DNA of 64,000 nucleotides, from assembly GCA_021773355.1 (NCBI GenBank), contig JAJFKE010000054.1:46248-110247 (forward strand), in the 5' to 3' direction. The translations under genes were made by a program, and so were the position numbers. Position 1 is the stretch's first letter; the number at the start of each line of letters is the position of its first letter. Origin of the DNA: Gammaproteobacteria bacterium. Lineage in GTDB: Bacteria > Pseudomonadota > Gammaproteobacteria > Pseudomonadales > Pseudohongiellaceae. The notes beneath the pieces were generated by a model. That model searched no databases and was not told the origin of the DNA. It saw only the letters and a program-made list of their open reading frames with translations. This document shows positions 36,410 through 46,202 of the stretch, in pieces.

Positions 36410-37852
36410 TCAGCTGGATAGCGATCTAAGCAGGTTGTTATAGTCTTCTTGTATATCAATAGAGCTGTGACGCAATTTTTTCACCTGCTTACAGGCATGT
36501 AACACCGTGGTGTGGTCTCGGCCACCAAAGGCATCGCCGATTTCCGGAAGGCTATGATTAGTCAGCTCCTTGGAAAGACTCATAGCTACCTGACGCGGCC
36601 TGGCGATCGAGCGGTTTCGGCGTTTTGACAACATATCGGCCATCTTGATCTTGTAATACTCGGCCACAGAACGTTGTATATTGTCGATGGTCACCAATTT
36701 GTCTTGAAGCGCGAACAGGTCGCGAAGTGCTTCTTTTATAAGCTCCAAATCAATCTTCTGCCCAGTAAAATTGGAATGTGCTATTACCCGCTTCAATGCT
36801 CCCTCTAGCTCTCTGACATTGGATCGAAGGCGTTGCGCGATAAACATAGCAACATCATTGGGTAGTTCAATATTACTCAGAGCGGCCTTATTCATTAGAA
36901 TAGCTGCCCGTGTTTCAAGTTCTGGGGGCTCTACCGCCACAGTAAGCCCCCAGCCAAATCTCGATTTGAGCCTCTCTTCGAGACCATTTATTTCCTTGTG
37001 GTAACGATCACAGGTCAGAATAATCTGTTGGCCGCCTTCGAGCAGGGCATTAAAGGTGTGGAAAAACTCTTCTTGGGAGCGCTCTTTGCCGGCGAAGAAC
37101 TGGATATCATCAATCAACAGGGCATCTACTGATCGATAAAAACGCTTAAACTCGTTAATGGCATTCAGCTGTAACGCTGTCACCATGGTTGCAACAAAAG
37201 TCTCGGAATGTAGGTAAACTACCTTGGCACCGGGTTTTTTGGCAACCAAATAATTCCCGATAGCATGCATTAAGTGAGTCTTTCCTAACCCTACCCCGCC
37301 GTAAATGAAAAGCGGGTTATAGGCATAGCCAGGATTTTCGGCAACTTGAATAGCTGCCGCTCTAGCGAGTTGGTTCGACTTTCCTTCTACGAAATTATCA
37401 AAGGTGTTTTCCCGATTTAAGGCTCCTCTATGCCGTAGTTTGCCTTCAATTACGATATCTACATTGCGCCTATCGGTCTGAGTCGCTATTTGTGGAGTAG
37501 AAACTTGACGATTCAGGCCTGGCGAAGCAGGCGCGCTGGGTGTCTCCGGGATAACCGGTGATTTCGCCTGGGGCTGCTGAAAATTTGTAATTCGCGAACT
37601 ATCTACGGGAAATCCGTTGAAAACCTCCAAGCGAACCTCGAGAAGCTCGCCGCTTGCCTCGGCAATAATCTCTTTTATGCGATGCAGAAATTTCCCTTTT
37701 ACCCAATCCTGTATAAACCTATTCGGAGCAAAGACGCGTAAAACTGCTGATTCGAGTTCAACATGAAGCGGCCTTATCCAAGTATTAAATTGTTGAGAGG
37801 GTAGTTCTGCTTTCAAACAGTCGATGCATTCTTGCCAAATTGCTACAGCCAC
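36410..37852 (-). CDS. dnaA: Chromosomal replication initiator DnaA
   Basis: 480-residue initiator that binds DnaA boxes and opens oriC. Domain I (1 to about 85) is for self-assembly and DnaB contact. A Pro/Ser-rich linker spans about 90-130. The AAA+ domain has Walker A GGVGLGKT (185-192) and LLIDDIQF as Walker B. Domain IV ends with the DNA-binding signature GGRDHTTVLHACKQV. It starts at GTG immediately beside the AT-rich oriC region and reads away from it. Confidence 0.98.
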   Translation of the reverse strand: MAVAIWQECIDCLKAELPSQQFNTWIRPLHVELESAVLRVFAPNRFIQDWVKGKFLHRIKEIIAEASGELLEVRLEVFNGFPVDSSRITNFQQPQAKSPVIPETPSAPASPGLNRQVSTPQIATQTDRRNVDIVIEGKLRHRGALNRENTFDNFVEGKSNQLARAAAIQVAENPGYAYNPLFIYGGVGLGKTHLMHAIGNYLVAKKPGAKVVYLHSETFVATMVTALQLNAINEFKRFYRSVDALLIDDIQFFAGKERSQEEFFHTFNALLEGGQQIILTCDRYHKEINGLEERLKSRFGWGLTVAVEPPELETRAAILMNKAALSNIELPNDVAMFIAQRLRSNVRELEGALKRVIAHSNFTGQKIDLELIKEALRDLFALQDKLVTIDNIQRSVAEYYKIKMADMLSKRRNRSIARPRQVAMSLSKELTNHSLPEIGDAFGGRDHTTVLHACKQVKKLRHSSIDIQEDYNNLLRSLSS

Positions 37853-38289
37853 GTTTTTCTTGCCCGCTTAAATTATTATTTTGGTAACTCAGGCAGCAAT
37901 TCTAACTACTAGTGTTAGAGTTATCCACTGGCTTCCTGTTGAAAAACTTGTTTTTTCATCACATTTTATTATCTTATTATTCAATAACTTAAACTGTTTT
38001 TTCTGGCAAAAGCCGAGTAAAAAAAGACAACTATTCACAGCAATTTTCAATAGCTGTTGATAACAAAACTGTGGATAAGTTGTGATTAAATTCTGGATGA
38101 AAAAGAATGCCGCTACCAAGCCAGCAAATCTAGTGTCAGCTCTGGCATTCAGCTTTTATTTATGCCGGTGTGGTGCTGTATTAAAAATGGTATTCCGTTG
38201 CATGTTCATACTAAAACTACTAGAATTCGCGCTCCCATTTTCGAACCGCTAATTGTTCGGTTTGTGATTGAAGAATCGGATAAATTGAT
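37853..38289. other. Chromosomal origin oriC (dnaA-rpmH intergenic region)
   Basis: This 437-bp gene-free region has a perfect DnaA box (TTATCCACA on the minus strand, 38070-38078). Close relatives are TTATCCACT (37921-37929), CTATTCACA (38031-38039) and TTATCAACA (minus strand, 38055-38063). An AT-rich stretch at about 37955-38000 could be the unwinding element. Genes diverge from it on both sides (dnaA left, rpmH right), the origin arrangement of pseudomonads. It also holds the dnaA and rpmH promoters. Confidence 0.85.
38198..38226 (+). promoter_or_regulatory. Candidate sigma-70 promoter of rpmH-rnpA
   Basis: TTGCAT (38198-38203) and TAGAAT (38221-38226) are separated by exactly 17 bp and lie about 65 bp before the rpmH start codon, on the correct strand. 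Confidence 0.6.
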
Positions 38290-38424
38290 ATGAAAAGAAC
38301 ATTTCAGCCCAGCGTTTTAAAGCGAGCTCGAACCCACGGATTTAGAGCACGTATGGCAACTAAGGGCGGCCGCCTAGTAATAAAAAGGCGTCGTGCTAGA
38401 GGACGTGCCAAACTTTCAGCTTAA
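38290..38424 (+). CDS. rpmH: 50S ribosomal protein L34
   Basis: A 44-residue, very basic ribosomal protein, too short for most gene finders' length limits. It begins MKRTFQPSVLKRARTHGFRA and ends in the RRRARGRAKLSA tail, both characteristic of L34. It is the first gene rightward of oriC, 58 bp before rnpA, the invariant rpmH-rnpA arrangement. Confidence 0.97.
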   Translation: MKRTFQPSVLKRARTHGFRARMATKGGRLVIKRRRARGRAKLSA

Positions 38425-38482
38425 TTTCTGCTTTCTCTGCTGTTCAGTGATTTATTAATCAAATGAGAAGTGAGAACGAAAC

Positions 38483-38857
38483 GTGGCTGAGTTCGGCTTT
38501 CCAAAAACTTCTCGCTTGCTAGATGCCGCAGACTATAAAGCTGTTTTCAGCAAAGCTCAGTTCAAAGTCTCCTGTCGCCACTTTCTTGTATTAGCAGCAC
38601 GTAATGATAGGTCAAATTCCAGATTGGGTTTGGTTCTCGCCAAGAAAAACGTGCCTTTGGCAGTTCAACGAAATCGAGTAAAACGCCAAATTCGAGACGT
38701 TTTTCGTCATAACGCGGGGCTGCTTGGCAATCTCGATTTAGTTGTGTTGGCACGAAAAGATGCTGATAAACTGAACAACAAACAGTTGAAACAAACAATC
38801 GAGTCTTTATGGCAGGACTTGGACAGCAAGCTGAAACAGTCAACACTGACAAAATAG
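38483..38857 (+). CDS. rnpA: Ribonuclease P protein component
   Basis: 124-residue basic protein that assists the RNase P RNA in maturing tRNA 5' ends. The RNR signature is present in QRNRVKRQIRDVFR (about residues 61-74), following the FxVLAARN strand. It starts at GTG after a weak GAGAAG ribosome binding site. The next gene, yidD, starts 22 bp later. Confidence 0.95.
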   Translation: MAEFGFPKTSRLLDAADYKAVFSKAQFKVSCRHFLVLAARNDRSNSRLGLVLAKKNVPLAVQRNRVKRQIRDVFRHNAGLLGNLDLVVLARKDADKLNNKQLKQTIESLWQDLDSKLKQSTLTK

Positions 38858-38879
38858 GGGCGGCGGGAAAACCGTAATC

Positions 38880-39125
38880 ATGTTGGACAAAATACTTATT
38901 CGTCTTATCAATGCGTACCAATCTAGCCTGAGTTTGTTAATTGGCAACCAATGCCGGTTCTACCCCAGCTGTTCCCAATACACCAAAGAAGCAATACAAC
39001 TACACGGTTCACTACGAGGTTCATGGCTGGGAATTCGTCGTATCTGTAGCTGTCACCCCTTTCATGAAGGGGGCTATGACCCCGTTCCCGAAAGCCAAGA
39101 CTCTAACCGTCAATTGACTAAGTAA
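38880..39125 (+). CDS. yidD: Membrane protein insertion efficiency factor YidD
   Basis: 81-residue small amphipathic protein that assists YidC-dependent insertion. The conserved cysteine-containing stretch is seen in CRFYPSCSQYTKEAI and then CHPFHEGGYDPVP. It lies between rnpA and yidC in the standard order. Confidence 0.94.
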   Translation: MLDKILIRLINAYQSSLSLLIGNQCRFYPSCSQYTKEAIQLHGSLRGSWLGIRRICSCHPFHEGGYDPVPESQDSNRQLTK

Positions 39126-39135
39126 GTAGGACACC

Positions 39136-40860
39136 ATGGATTTAACTAGATTTGCCCTGTATTCGTCTTTGGCCATCATCACTTATCTAATGCTGCTGGC
39201 ATGGCAGGGCGATTACCCGCCCACTATAGACGACGGCAGCTCATCGCAGCTGGAAATTCCACAGATACCTAATGGCGAGAACGCAGTGGCGGCCAGCTCT
39301 GACCTGCCCAGCGACCTTCCTTCTAGCGTGTCCACAGCCCCAACAGCCGAATCTAACGACACTCCTACTATTGCAGCGGTGAGCAATGTAGCTGTTCCAA
39401 ATTCGAATATCTCTGAACAGCTAATCTACATCCATACCGACACCTTTGAAGTCCGAATCAATCCTGTCGGCGGCGATATCGTTTATCTAGCCCTGCCTCT
39501 TTATCTTAAGCAAATAGATATTGCAGATGACCCCTTTGTCTTACTGGATAATCAGCCTGGTAGAGAATATATCGCGCAAAGCGGTTTAATCGGCGCTAAC
39601 GGTATCGACAATGAGGGCCGCGCCCTCTATAGATCAACTTCTAACAGTTATACCTTGAGTGAATCGGCTGATCGCCTGGATGTAGATCTAACAACAACGA
39701 CTGCAGACGGTGTAGAAGTCATCAAGCGTTACAGTTTTCATCGAGATAGTTACCTGATTGACATTGGATTCATTGTTAATAACAACTCAGCCGCTTCCTT
39801 TCAAGCCAATGCCTTTGGTCAGATCAAACGCGACGCCTTCGATGATCCGAGCGATGCAGGTGGATTTGGTAGAACTTATCTTGGCTTTGTCACTACCGTT
39901 ACCGACGACCCTTATATAGAAATTGAATTCGACGACATAGACGACAATGGCAGTTCAACCTTGGAGACAGCCGGCGGATGGATGGGCTTCAGCCAACATT
40001 ATTTCGTCACCGCCTGGATACCCGATGTAGATTCGGTGAATCGTTTTACCACAAGAAAAAACGCCACAAATCAATACTACGGTGAATTTACCAGCAGTGC
40101 TTTTGAAGTCCCCGCTGGCGAGACAGGGAGCCATACACTCCAATACTATGCAGGCCCCAAAGATCAGTACATCCTTCGGGATATTTCTCCAGGTCTAGAC
40201 AAAACTATCGATTACAGCTTCCTTTGGTTTATCGCCGGACCAATCTACTGGCTACTATCCAGAATAAATTCCGTGATCGGTAATTACGGCATCTCTATCA
40301 TTCTGCTCACAGTAGTGGTCAAAGCAACTTTCTACAAATTATCTGAAACTCAATATAAGTCCATGGCAGGAATGCGACGACTGATGCCCAAAATGCAGCA
40401 ATTGAAGGAGAGTTACGGCGACGACAAGATGAAGATGCAAAAGGCCACTATGGATCTGTACAAGAAAGAGAAGATCAACCCCTTCGGTGGCTGCTTGCCT
40501 ATGCTGGTACAAATGCCAGTTTTCATTGCGCTGTACTGGGTGCTACTGGAAAGTGTAGAACTAAGACATGCTCCTTTTCTATTGTGGCTTAATGATTTAT
40601 CTGTACGTGACCCGTTCTTCATCTTGCCTTTGCTTATGGGTGCAACCATGTATTTGCAAACCTCATTGAGCCCGGCACCTGCCGACCCTATGCAGGCCAA
40701 GGTAATGAAAATGATGCCAATTATGATGACGGTTATGTTTCTATGGTTCCCAGCCGGATTGGTTCTTTACTGGCTAACCAATGGTGCGCTTGGCATATTG
40801 CAGCAATGGTATATCACACGAAAAATTGAAGCGGCCTACGAGGCTAAGAAGGCTAGCTAA
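39136..40860 (+). CDS. yidC: Membrane protein insertase YidC
   Basis: 574-residue inner-membrane insertase. It has an N-terminal helix (about 5-22), a Ser/Pro-rich low-complexity linker (about 33-90), the periplasmic beta-sandwich domain (about 95-345) and the conserved five-helix insertase core (about 355-565). The core includes GNYGISIILLTVVVK, INPFGGCLPMLVQMPVFIALY and the FPAGLVLYWLTNG helix. The long form with the periplasmic domain is typical of Gram-negative bacteria. Confidence 0.96.
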   Translation: MDLTRFALYSSLAIITYLMLLAWQGDYPPTIDDGSSSQLEIPQIPNGENAVAASSDLPSDLPSSVSTAPTAESNDTPTIAAVSNVAVPNSNISEQLIYIHTDTFEVRINPVGGDIVYLALPLYLKQIDIADDPFVLLDNQPGREYIAQSGLIGANGIDNEGRALYRSTSNSYTLSESADRLDVDLTTTTADGVEVIKRYSFHRDSYLIDIGFIVNNNSAASFQANAFGQIKRDAFDDPSDAGGFGRTYLGFVTTVTDDPYIEIEFDDIDDNGSSTLETAGGWMGFSQHYFVTAWIPDVDSVNRFTTRKNATNQYYGEFTSSAFEVPAGETGSHTLQYYAGPKDQYILRDISPGLDKTIDYSFLWFIAGPIYWLLSRINSVIGNYGISIILLTVVVKATFYKLSETQYKSMAGMRRLMPKMQQLKESYGDDKMKMQKATMDLYKKEKINPFGGCLPMLVQMPVFIALYWVLLESVELRHAPFLLWLNDLSVRDPFFILPLLMGATMYLQTSLSPAPADPMQAKVMKMMPIMMTVMFLWFPAGLVLYWLTNGALGILQQWYITRKIEAAYEAKKAS

Positions 40861-40923
40861 TGTTTCTTTCAGCTGTTCTGGAGAGATCGCTGCCGTCATA
40901 AATAAACATGAACGCTGACATCC

Positions 40924-42324
40924 ATGTCTCAAATAGATACTGATACAGTCTGCGCTATTGCCACTGCACCAGGGCGATCCGGTGTTGGCATTGTTAGAAT
41001 CTCCGGTCCCCGCACCCTGGCTATCGCCGACAAAATTCTGGGCTTTAAGCCAAAAGTTCGACACGCGCACTTCGCCAATTTCCTCGATGAAAACGATACA
41101 CACATAGACCAGGGTATAGCGCTTTACTTCTCGTCCCCAAATTCTTTTACCGGCGAAGACGTGATGGAACTGCAGGGTCATGGTGGTATCTATGTACAGC
41201 AGGCACTACTAAATCGTGTCCTGCAATTAGGCGCCAGACTCGCTAATCCAGGTGAATTTTCTGAGCGGGCATTTCTCAATAACAAGATCGATCTGTTGCA
41301 AGCCGAAGCGATCGCCGACCTGATAGAATCCAGCTCGATGCAAGCAGCACGATCTGCTATGCGAACTCTGCAAGGAGAGTTTTCAAGCAAAATTCAAACC
41401 CTGCTTGAGCAATTAATTACTGCCAGAGTTCACGTTGAGGCGAGTATAGATTTTTCCGATGAGGATATTGATTTCGTCTCCGACAATAAGGTGCAGGAAT
41501 CGCTGCTCTGTATATTAGAATCAGTGGAAGCAACACTTGCTCAAGCAAAGCAAGGGGCTCTTCTCAAAGAGGGCATTAATGTAGTCATTGCTGGCAAACC
41601 CAATGCGGGTAAATCCAGTTTGTTGAATGCTCTGTCAGGACTTGAAAGTGCAATAGTCACTGATATTCCTGGGACGACTCGAGATCTATTAACAGAAGAA
41701 ATTAACATAGACGGACTACCGATACACATTATTGATACCGCTGGTTTAAGATTTAGTGATGACGTGGTCGAACGAGAGGGACTACGGCGGGCGCAAGCAG
41801 CAATAGAGCAAGCAGATCAAATACTACTAATAGTAGACAATATCACCGCCGAAGAAGATGTGGAAAACTTGTTATCACCTCTGGTATTACTAACTGATAA
41901 GTCGATTAGAGACCTTGAGTACTTAAAAAGGACTACACTGATTTTTAACAAAATTGATTTGTTGGACAATGTGAAGCCTTACATAAACAGTATTAAATAT
42001 TCAGAGTTATCTATTCCCTGCATCAGCCTTTCAGCAAAACAAGGAATTGGTATCGATCTTCTGCGGAGTTACTTGAAGGATCTAATTGGGTTCAATGCAG
42101 CAGAGGAAGGAGCCTTCATAGCAAGGGAGAGGCACCTAACAGCGCTTGTTAATGCGAAACAACTAGTCGAATCGGCAATACAACACATTGCTGCAGAATC
42201 ACCACTTGAATTAATCGCTGAAGATTTGCGTTTTGCTCAGGCACAGCTGGGTGCAATAACTGGTGAGTTTTCCAGCGACGATTTGTTAGGAGAAATATTT
42301 TCTAACTTCTGTGTAGGCAAGTGA
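40924..42324 (+). CDS. mnmE: tRNA U34 modification GTPase MnmE (TrmE)
   Basis: 466-residue GTPase that with MnmG installs the cmnm5 group on wobble uridine. The N-terminal folate-binding domain begins DTVCAIATAPGRSGVGIVRISGP. The inserted G domain has GKPNAGKSSLLN (G1), DIPGTTRD (G2) and DTAGLR (G3). The C-terminus ends in FCVGK, with the conserved Cys of the C[I/V]GK motif. Separated from its partner mnmG by an unusual 414-bp AT-rich gap. Confidence 0.97.
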   Translation: MSQIDTDTVCAIATAPGRSGVGIVRISGPRTLAIADKILGFKPKVRHAHFANFLDENDTHIDQGIALYFSSPNSFTGEDVMELQGHGGIYVQQALLNRVLQLGARLANPGEFSERAFLNNKIDLLQAEAIADLIESSSMQAARSAMRTLQGEFSSKIQTLLEQLITARVHVEASIDFSDEDIDFVSDNKVQESLLCILESVEATLAQAKQGALLKEGINVVIAGKPNAGKSSLLNALSGLESAIVTDIPGTTRDLLTEEINIDGLPIHIIDTAGLRFSDDVVEREGLRRAQAAIEQADQILLIVDNITAEEDVENLLSPLVLLTDKSIRDLEYLKRTTLIFNKIDLLDNVKPYINSIKYSELSIPCISLSAKQGIGIDLLRSYLKDLIGFNAAEEGAFIARERHLTALVNAKQLVESAIQHIAAESPLELIAEDLRFAQAQLGAITGEFSSDDLLGEIFSNFCVGK

Positions 42325-42738
42325 AAAAAATTTAATACGTACTATTCGTTTGAACCCTAAAACTTAGACAAACAGTTAAAGGCAGAGTATGTGGGTAACT
42401 AGCCTGAATCTCTGGATAAGGCCTGAATAGTTTGGGATAAGAAACAGCCAAGGTGTTTCCTAGAAAACATATACCCGACAACTAATAGGCTATTATTAGT
42501 CTATTCAATGCTTATCTACTACATTGCTATTAATATAAGCTACTGATTTTATTGTTTTATTATGTCATATCAACAGAAAATTGAGTTACTATCAATATCA
42601 ACATCAATACACTATATATACATAACTATAATAAACACCAAGTTAGTTATTAAGTAAATAATTAACTATACGTTTTAAAAATTGGCTTTATACTTGCCAG
42701 CCCTCAATTAATGACTGCGCAGCGGAAGTACAGCACAA
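42325..42738. other. AT-rich non-coding region with DnaA-box-like sites (mnmE-mnmG)
   Basis: This 414-bp gap holds no open frame I can support. Its left half has four sequences resembling DnaA boxes: TTACCCACA (minus, 42390-42398) and TTATCCAGA (minus, 42411-42419) with one mismatch each, and TTATCCCAA (minus, 42432-42440) and TTATCTACT (plus, 42512-42520) with two. The right half (about 42530-42690) is extremely AT-rich, like an unwinding element. It must also contain the mnmG promoter. Whether DnaA acts here is unknown. Confidence 0.45.
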
Positions 42739-44649
42739 GTGGAATACAGTAAAACATTTGACGTAATTGTTGTTGGAGGAGGACATGCCGGAACGGAGGC
42801 GGCACTCGCTTCGGCACGTCAGGGCGTATCGACCTTACTGGTTACTCACAGTATCGAAACGCTCGGTCAAATGTCCTGTAACCCCGCGATAGGTGGTATC
42901 GGTAAAAGCCATCTGGTGAAGGAGATCGATGCCCTGGGTGGTGCTATGGCGAAAGCTGTAGACAGCGCCGGTATTCAATTTCGGGTGCTGAATGCTAGCA
43001 AGGGGCCAGCTGTGCGTGCCACCCGTGCACAGGCAGATAGAGTTCTCTACAAAGCGGCTATCCGTGAGATTCTTGAACAGCAGGACAATCTTTCTTTATT
43101 CCAACAAGCTGTTGATGATCTGTTGATTGAGGAAGACGAGATAAAAGGCGTCATCACTCAGATGGGCATGCTGATCAGGGCATCCAGAGTTGTTCTAACT
43201 ACTGGAACATTTCTAGGCGGGAAAATACATATCGGCCTGGAAAATAGTGCAGGCGGCCGGGCGGGCGACCCTCCAGCAATTGCGCTCGCGAAACGACTAA
43301 GAGAATTGCCTTTTCGAGTTAACCGTTTAAAGACAGGCACGCCACCGCGAATTGACGCGGATTCTGTCGATTTTTCAGCGATGCAGGTTCAAGCGGGTGA
43401 TACGCCGGTGCCGGTAATGTCCTACTTAGGAAAAGAGTCAGATCACCCTGCGCAAATTAATTGCTACATAACCGCTACTAACGAAAAATGCCATGAAGTG
43501 ATCCGGGGTGGTCTGGATCGATCTCCTATGTATACCGGTGTAATCGAGGGTACGGGTCCACGTTATTGTCCATCGATCGAAGACAAGGTGATGCGCTTTG
43601 CAGATAAATCCTCTCATCAAATTTTTGTCGAGCCTGAGGGCTTAAACACGAAAGAACTTTATCCCAATGGTATTTCGACAAGCTTGCCCTTTGATGTTCA
43701 ACTAAAGATGGTTCGAGAAATAAAAGGGTTCGAGAATGCTCATATTACTCGTCCAGGCTACGCTATTGAGTACGACTTTTTCGATCCGCGAGATCTAAAA
43801 TATTCGTTGGAGACGAAGTTCGTAAAAGGTCTGTATTTTGCGGGTCAGATTAACGGTACAACCGGCTACGAAGAAGCCGCTGCCCAGGGTTTGTTGGCGG
43901 GTCTCAACGCAGGTCTTGCTACGCGACGCAAAGAAGCATGGTGTCCTCGCCGAGACCAAGCCTATATAGGAGTCTTGGTTGACGACTTGATCACTCTTGG
44001 GACCAACGAGCCTTATCGAATGTTTACCAGCCGGGCGGAATATCGATTAACTCTGCGTGAGGATAATGCCGATTTACGTCTCACCGAAAAAGGCCGAGAA
44101 TTGGGTCTTATCTGTGACCAGCGCTGGGAATTTTACAGCAAGAAAAAAGTTAAAATCGAAGAAGAGTTGAAACGCCTTCGTGGTACTTGGGTGCAACCCA
44201 ATACTGAAATAGCGCAAAGAATTAATCTTCTGCTAGAGCAGCCAATCGCGCGTGAGTACAATTTGGCTGACTTATTGGCACGACCAAGAGTAGAGCATAA
44301 GACCTTAACCGAAGCCTTTAACGGAGTGCCGTATTCGACCCTGGAACTATCAGCTGCAGATATTCAAGCAGCTCAGCAGGCCGAAATTCAGATCAAATAT
44401 CAAGGCTATATTGACCGACAAGAAGACGAAATTGAGAGACTCAAAAAACAGGAAAACACTCACCTGCCAGCAGACTTTGATTACCAGCAGATGCAAGGTT
44501 TGTCGAATGAGCTGAAACAAAAACTCATCGATACCAGACCAGAAAACATTGGTAGAGCATCACGTATCCCCGGCATCACGCCAGCGGCTATATCCCTGTT
44601 ACTGATCTACTTGAAAAAGTACCGAGCAGTAAATCGCAAAGCAGGGTAG
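42739..44649 (+). CDS. mnmG: tRNA U34 modification enzyme MnmG (GidA)
   Basis: 636-residue FAD enzyme that forms the cmnm5U34 modification together with MnmE. The dinucleotide-binding motif VVGGGHAGTEAALA is at 11-24. Signatures include MSCNPAIGGIGKSHLVKEIDALGG, the KTGTPPRID loop and the GQINGTTGYEEAAAQG motif. A helical C-terminal domain (about 560-630) contacts MnmE and tRNA. It starts at GTG. rsmG follows closely. Confidence 0.97.
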   Translation: MEYSKTFDVIVVGGGHAGTEAALASARQGVSTLLVTHSIETLGQMSCNPAIGGIGKSHLVKEIDALGGAMAKAVDSAGIQFRVLNASKGPAVRATRAQADRVLYKAAIREILEQQDNLSLFQQAVDDLLIEEDEIKGVITQMGMLIRASRVVLTTGTFLGGKIHIGLENSAGGRAGDPPAIALAKRLRELPFRVNRLKTGTPPRIDADSVDFSAMQVQAGDTPVPVMSYLGKESDHPAQINCYITATNEKCHEVIRGGLDRSPMYTGVIEGTGPRYCPSIEDKVMRFADKSSHQIFVEPEGLNTKELYPNGISTSLPFDVQLKMVREIKGFENAHITRPGYAIEYDFFDPRDLKYSLETKFVKGLYFAGQINGTTGYEEAAAQGLLAGLNAGLATRRKEAWCPRRDQAYIGVLVDDLITLGTNEPYRMFTSRAEYRLTLREDNADLRLTEKGRELGLICDQRWEFYSKKKVKIEEELKRLRGTWVQPNTEIAQRINLLLEQPIAREYNLADLLARPRVEHKTLTEAFNGVPYSTLELSAADIQAAQQAEIQIKYQGYIDRQEDEIERLKKQENTHLPADFDYQQMQGLSNELKQKLIDTRPENIGRASRIPGITPAAISLLLIYLKKYRAVNRKAG

Positions 44650-44675
44650 GCTTAGGCACGCCACGGTAATTATTG

Positions 44676-45350
44676 ATGTCACAGTCAATCCGAGAGGAGT
44701 TGGAACAAGGAATTGAAGCGCTGTCTCTAAACTGTAGCGAAGAGATGATGCTGTGTCTGATGGCTTATATTGATCTACTTAAAAAATGGAATTCCACGTA
44801 TAACCTGCTAGGTGGGAACGAGATTGAAGGGCTAGTTTCCCGACACATTCTAGATAGCCTATCGATTAATTCCTATTTGCAAGGTTCACTGATAGCTGAT
44901 ATTGGCGCCGGTGCCGGATTACCGGGCATTCCCCTAGCTATCCTCAACCCCGGAAAACAATTCATATTGGTCGACAGTAATGGCAAGAAAACTCGCTTCA
45001 TGTTTCAGGCAAAACTCCAGCTGGGACTGGATAATATTTCTGTCGAAAATTGTCGAATAGAGCACTATCAAAGTAACCAGCAAATTGATATGGTGATGTG
45101 TCGTGCGTTCTCTACACTCGCGGGTACCGTGGCAATGCTGCAAGCAATATTCTCCAACGAATGTAAATTGTTGGCGATGAAGGGGCAATATCCAGAGAAC
45201 GAAATTACGAATTTGCCAGATGGTTTTAAGGTGATAAAAACCACCAAACTTAAAGTTCCTGGTAGTGATTCACAAAGGCACATCATCGAAGTGATGCGCG
45301 ATAAGAGTTTGGTTAACGGTCCTGGCACTGGACCCCATGAAGTCGTCTGA
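44676..45350 (+). CDS. rsmG: 16S rRNA m7G527 methyltransferase RsmG
   Basis: 224-residue SAM-dependent methyltransferase of 16S rRNA G527. I start at the ATG following an in-frame TTG. The SAM-binding DIGAGAGLPGIPLAI and the preceding WNSTYNLLGG...SRHILDSLS block define the family. It follows mnmG and precedes parA by 21 bp, as in most gammaproteobacteria. Confidence 0.95.
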   Translation: MSQSIREELEQGIEALSLNCSEEMMLCLMAYIDLLKKWNSTYNLLGGNEIEGLVSRHILDSLSINSYLQGSLIADIGAGAGLPGIPLAILNPGKQFILVDSNGKKTRFMFQAKLQLGLDNISVENCRIEHYQSNQQIDMVMCRAFSTLAGTVAMLQAIFSNECKLLAMKGQYPENEITNLPDGFKVIKTTKLKVPGSDSQRHIIEVMRDKSLVNGPGTGPHEVV

Positions 45351-45371
45351 ATAGAGGTTGGGAATATCAAC

Positions 45372-46160
45372 GTGGGCAAAGTTCTGGCAATAGCAAATCA
45401 AAAAGGCGGAGTTGGTAAAACCACCACTTCGGTAAATCTAGCCGCATCGCTTAAATTTACTCGAAAGAATGTACTGCTGATCGATCTGGATCCTCAAGGC
45501 AATGCCACTATGGGAAGCGGTATTGATAAGTCTGGTCTAGATAATTCTATTTACGAAGTGCTCATGTTGCAGTCTAGCTTCGATGAGGCTGTACTCAGCC
45601 CAGAAGATTCTGGATATGATCTATTGCCAGCTAATGGTGATCTGGTAGCCGCTGAGATAGAGTTAATCGGCGAAGACAATCGAGAACTTCGCCTGCGTCA
45701 GATTATCGATGCAGTACGCCATCGTTATGATTATATCGTCATAGATTGTCCACCTTCATTGAACATGCTCACCGTCAATGCCTTGGTAGCTGCCGACGGT
45801 GTAGTGATACCAATGCAGTGCGAATACTATGCGTTGGAGGGTTTGTCGGCCTTAATGGACACTATCAATGCCATTCGTGACAGCTTTAACCCAGAACTAA
45901 AAATCGAAGGAATCCTACGAACAATGTATGATCCTCGGAATAAGCTAACCTCCGAAGTAAACGGGCAGCTCATTAGTTACTTTGGTGATGCAGTTTACCG
46001 AACCGTGGTACCTAGAAATATTCGCTTGGCGGAAGCGCCCAGTTATGGCAAACCTGTGCTGCAGTACGATAAGCAATCCCGGGGAGCGATTGCCTATCTT
46101 GCCCTGGCAGGTGAATTATTAAGGCGCAATGATGAAGCTGCTGCTAGAGCTATTGGTTAA
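45372..46160 (+). CDS. parA: Chromosome partitioning ATPase ParA (Soj)
   Basis: 262-residue deviant-Walker ATPase that moves ParB-bound origins. The KGGVGKTT motif is at 11-18, with DLDPQGNATMG and IDCPPSLNMLTVNALVAAD as further signatures. It starts at GTG. It is a chromosomal-type ParA without an N-terminal HTH, so it probably does not autoregulate by direct operator binding. Cognate parS sites lie in recF. Confidence 0.96.
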   Translation: MGKVLAIANQKGGVGKTTTSVNLAASLKFTRKNVLLIDLDPQGNATMGSGIDKSGLDNSIYEVLMLQSSFDEAVLSPEDSGYDLLPANGDLVAAEIELIGEDNRELRLRQIIDAVRHRYDYIVIDCPPSLNMLTVNALVAADGVVIPMQCEYYALEGLSALMDTINAIRDSFNPELKIEGILRTMYDPRNKLTSEVNGQLISYFGDAVYRTVVPRNIRLAEAPSYGKPVLQYDKQSRGAIAYLALAGELLRRNDEAAARAIG

Positions 46161-46202
46161 CCGAGGGAGCAAACAGCCCGATTACTTGAGCCCAGGTGTA
46201 AG

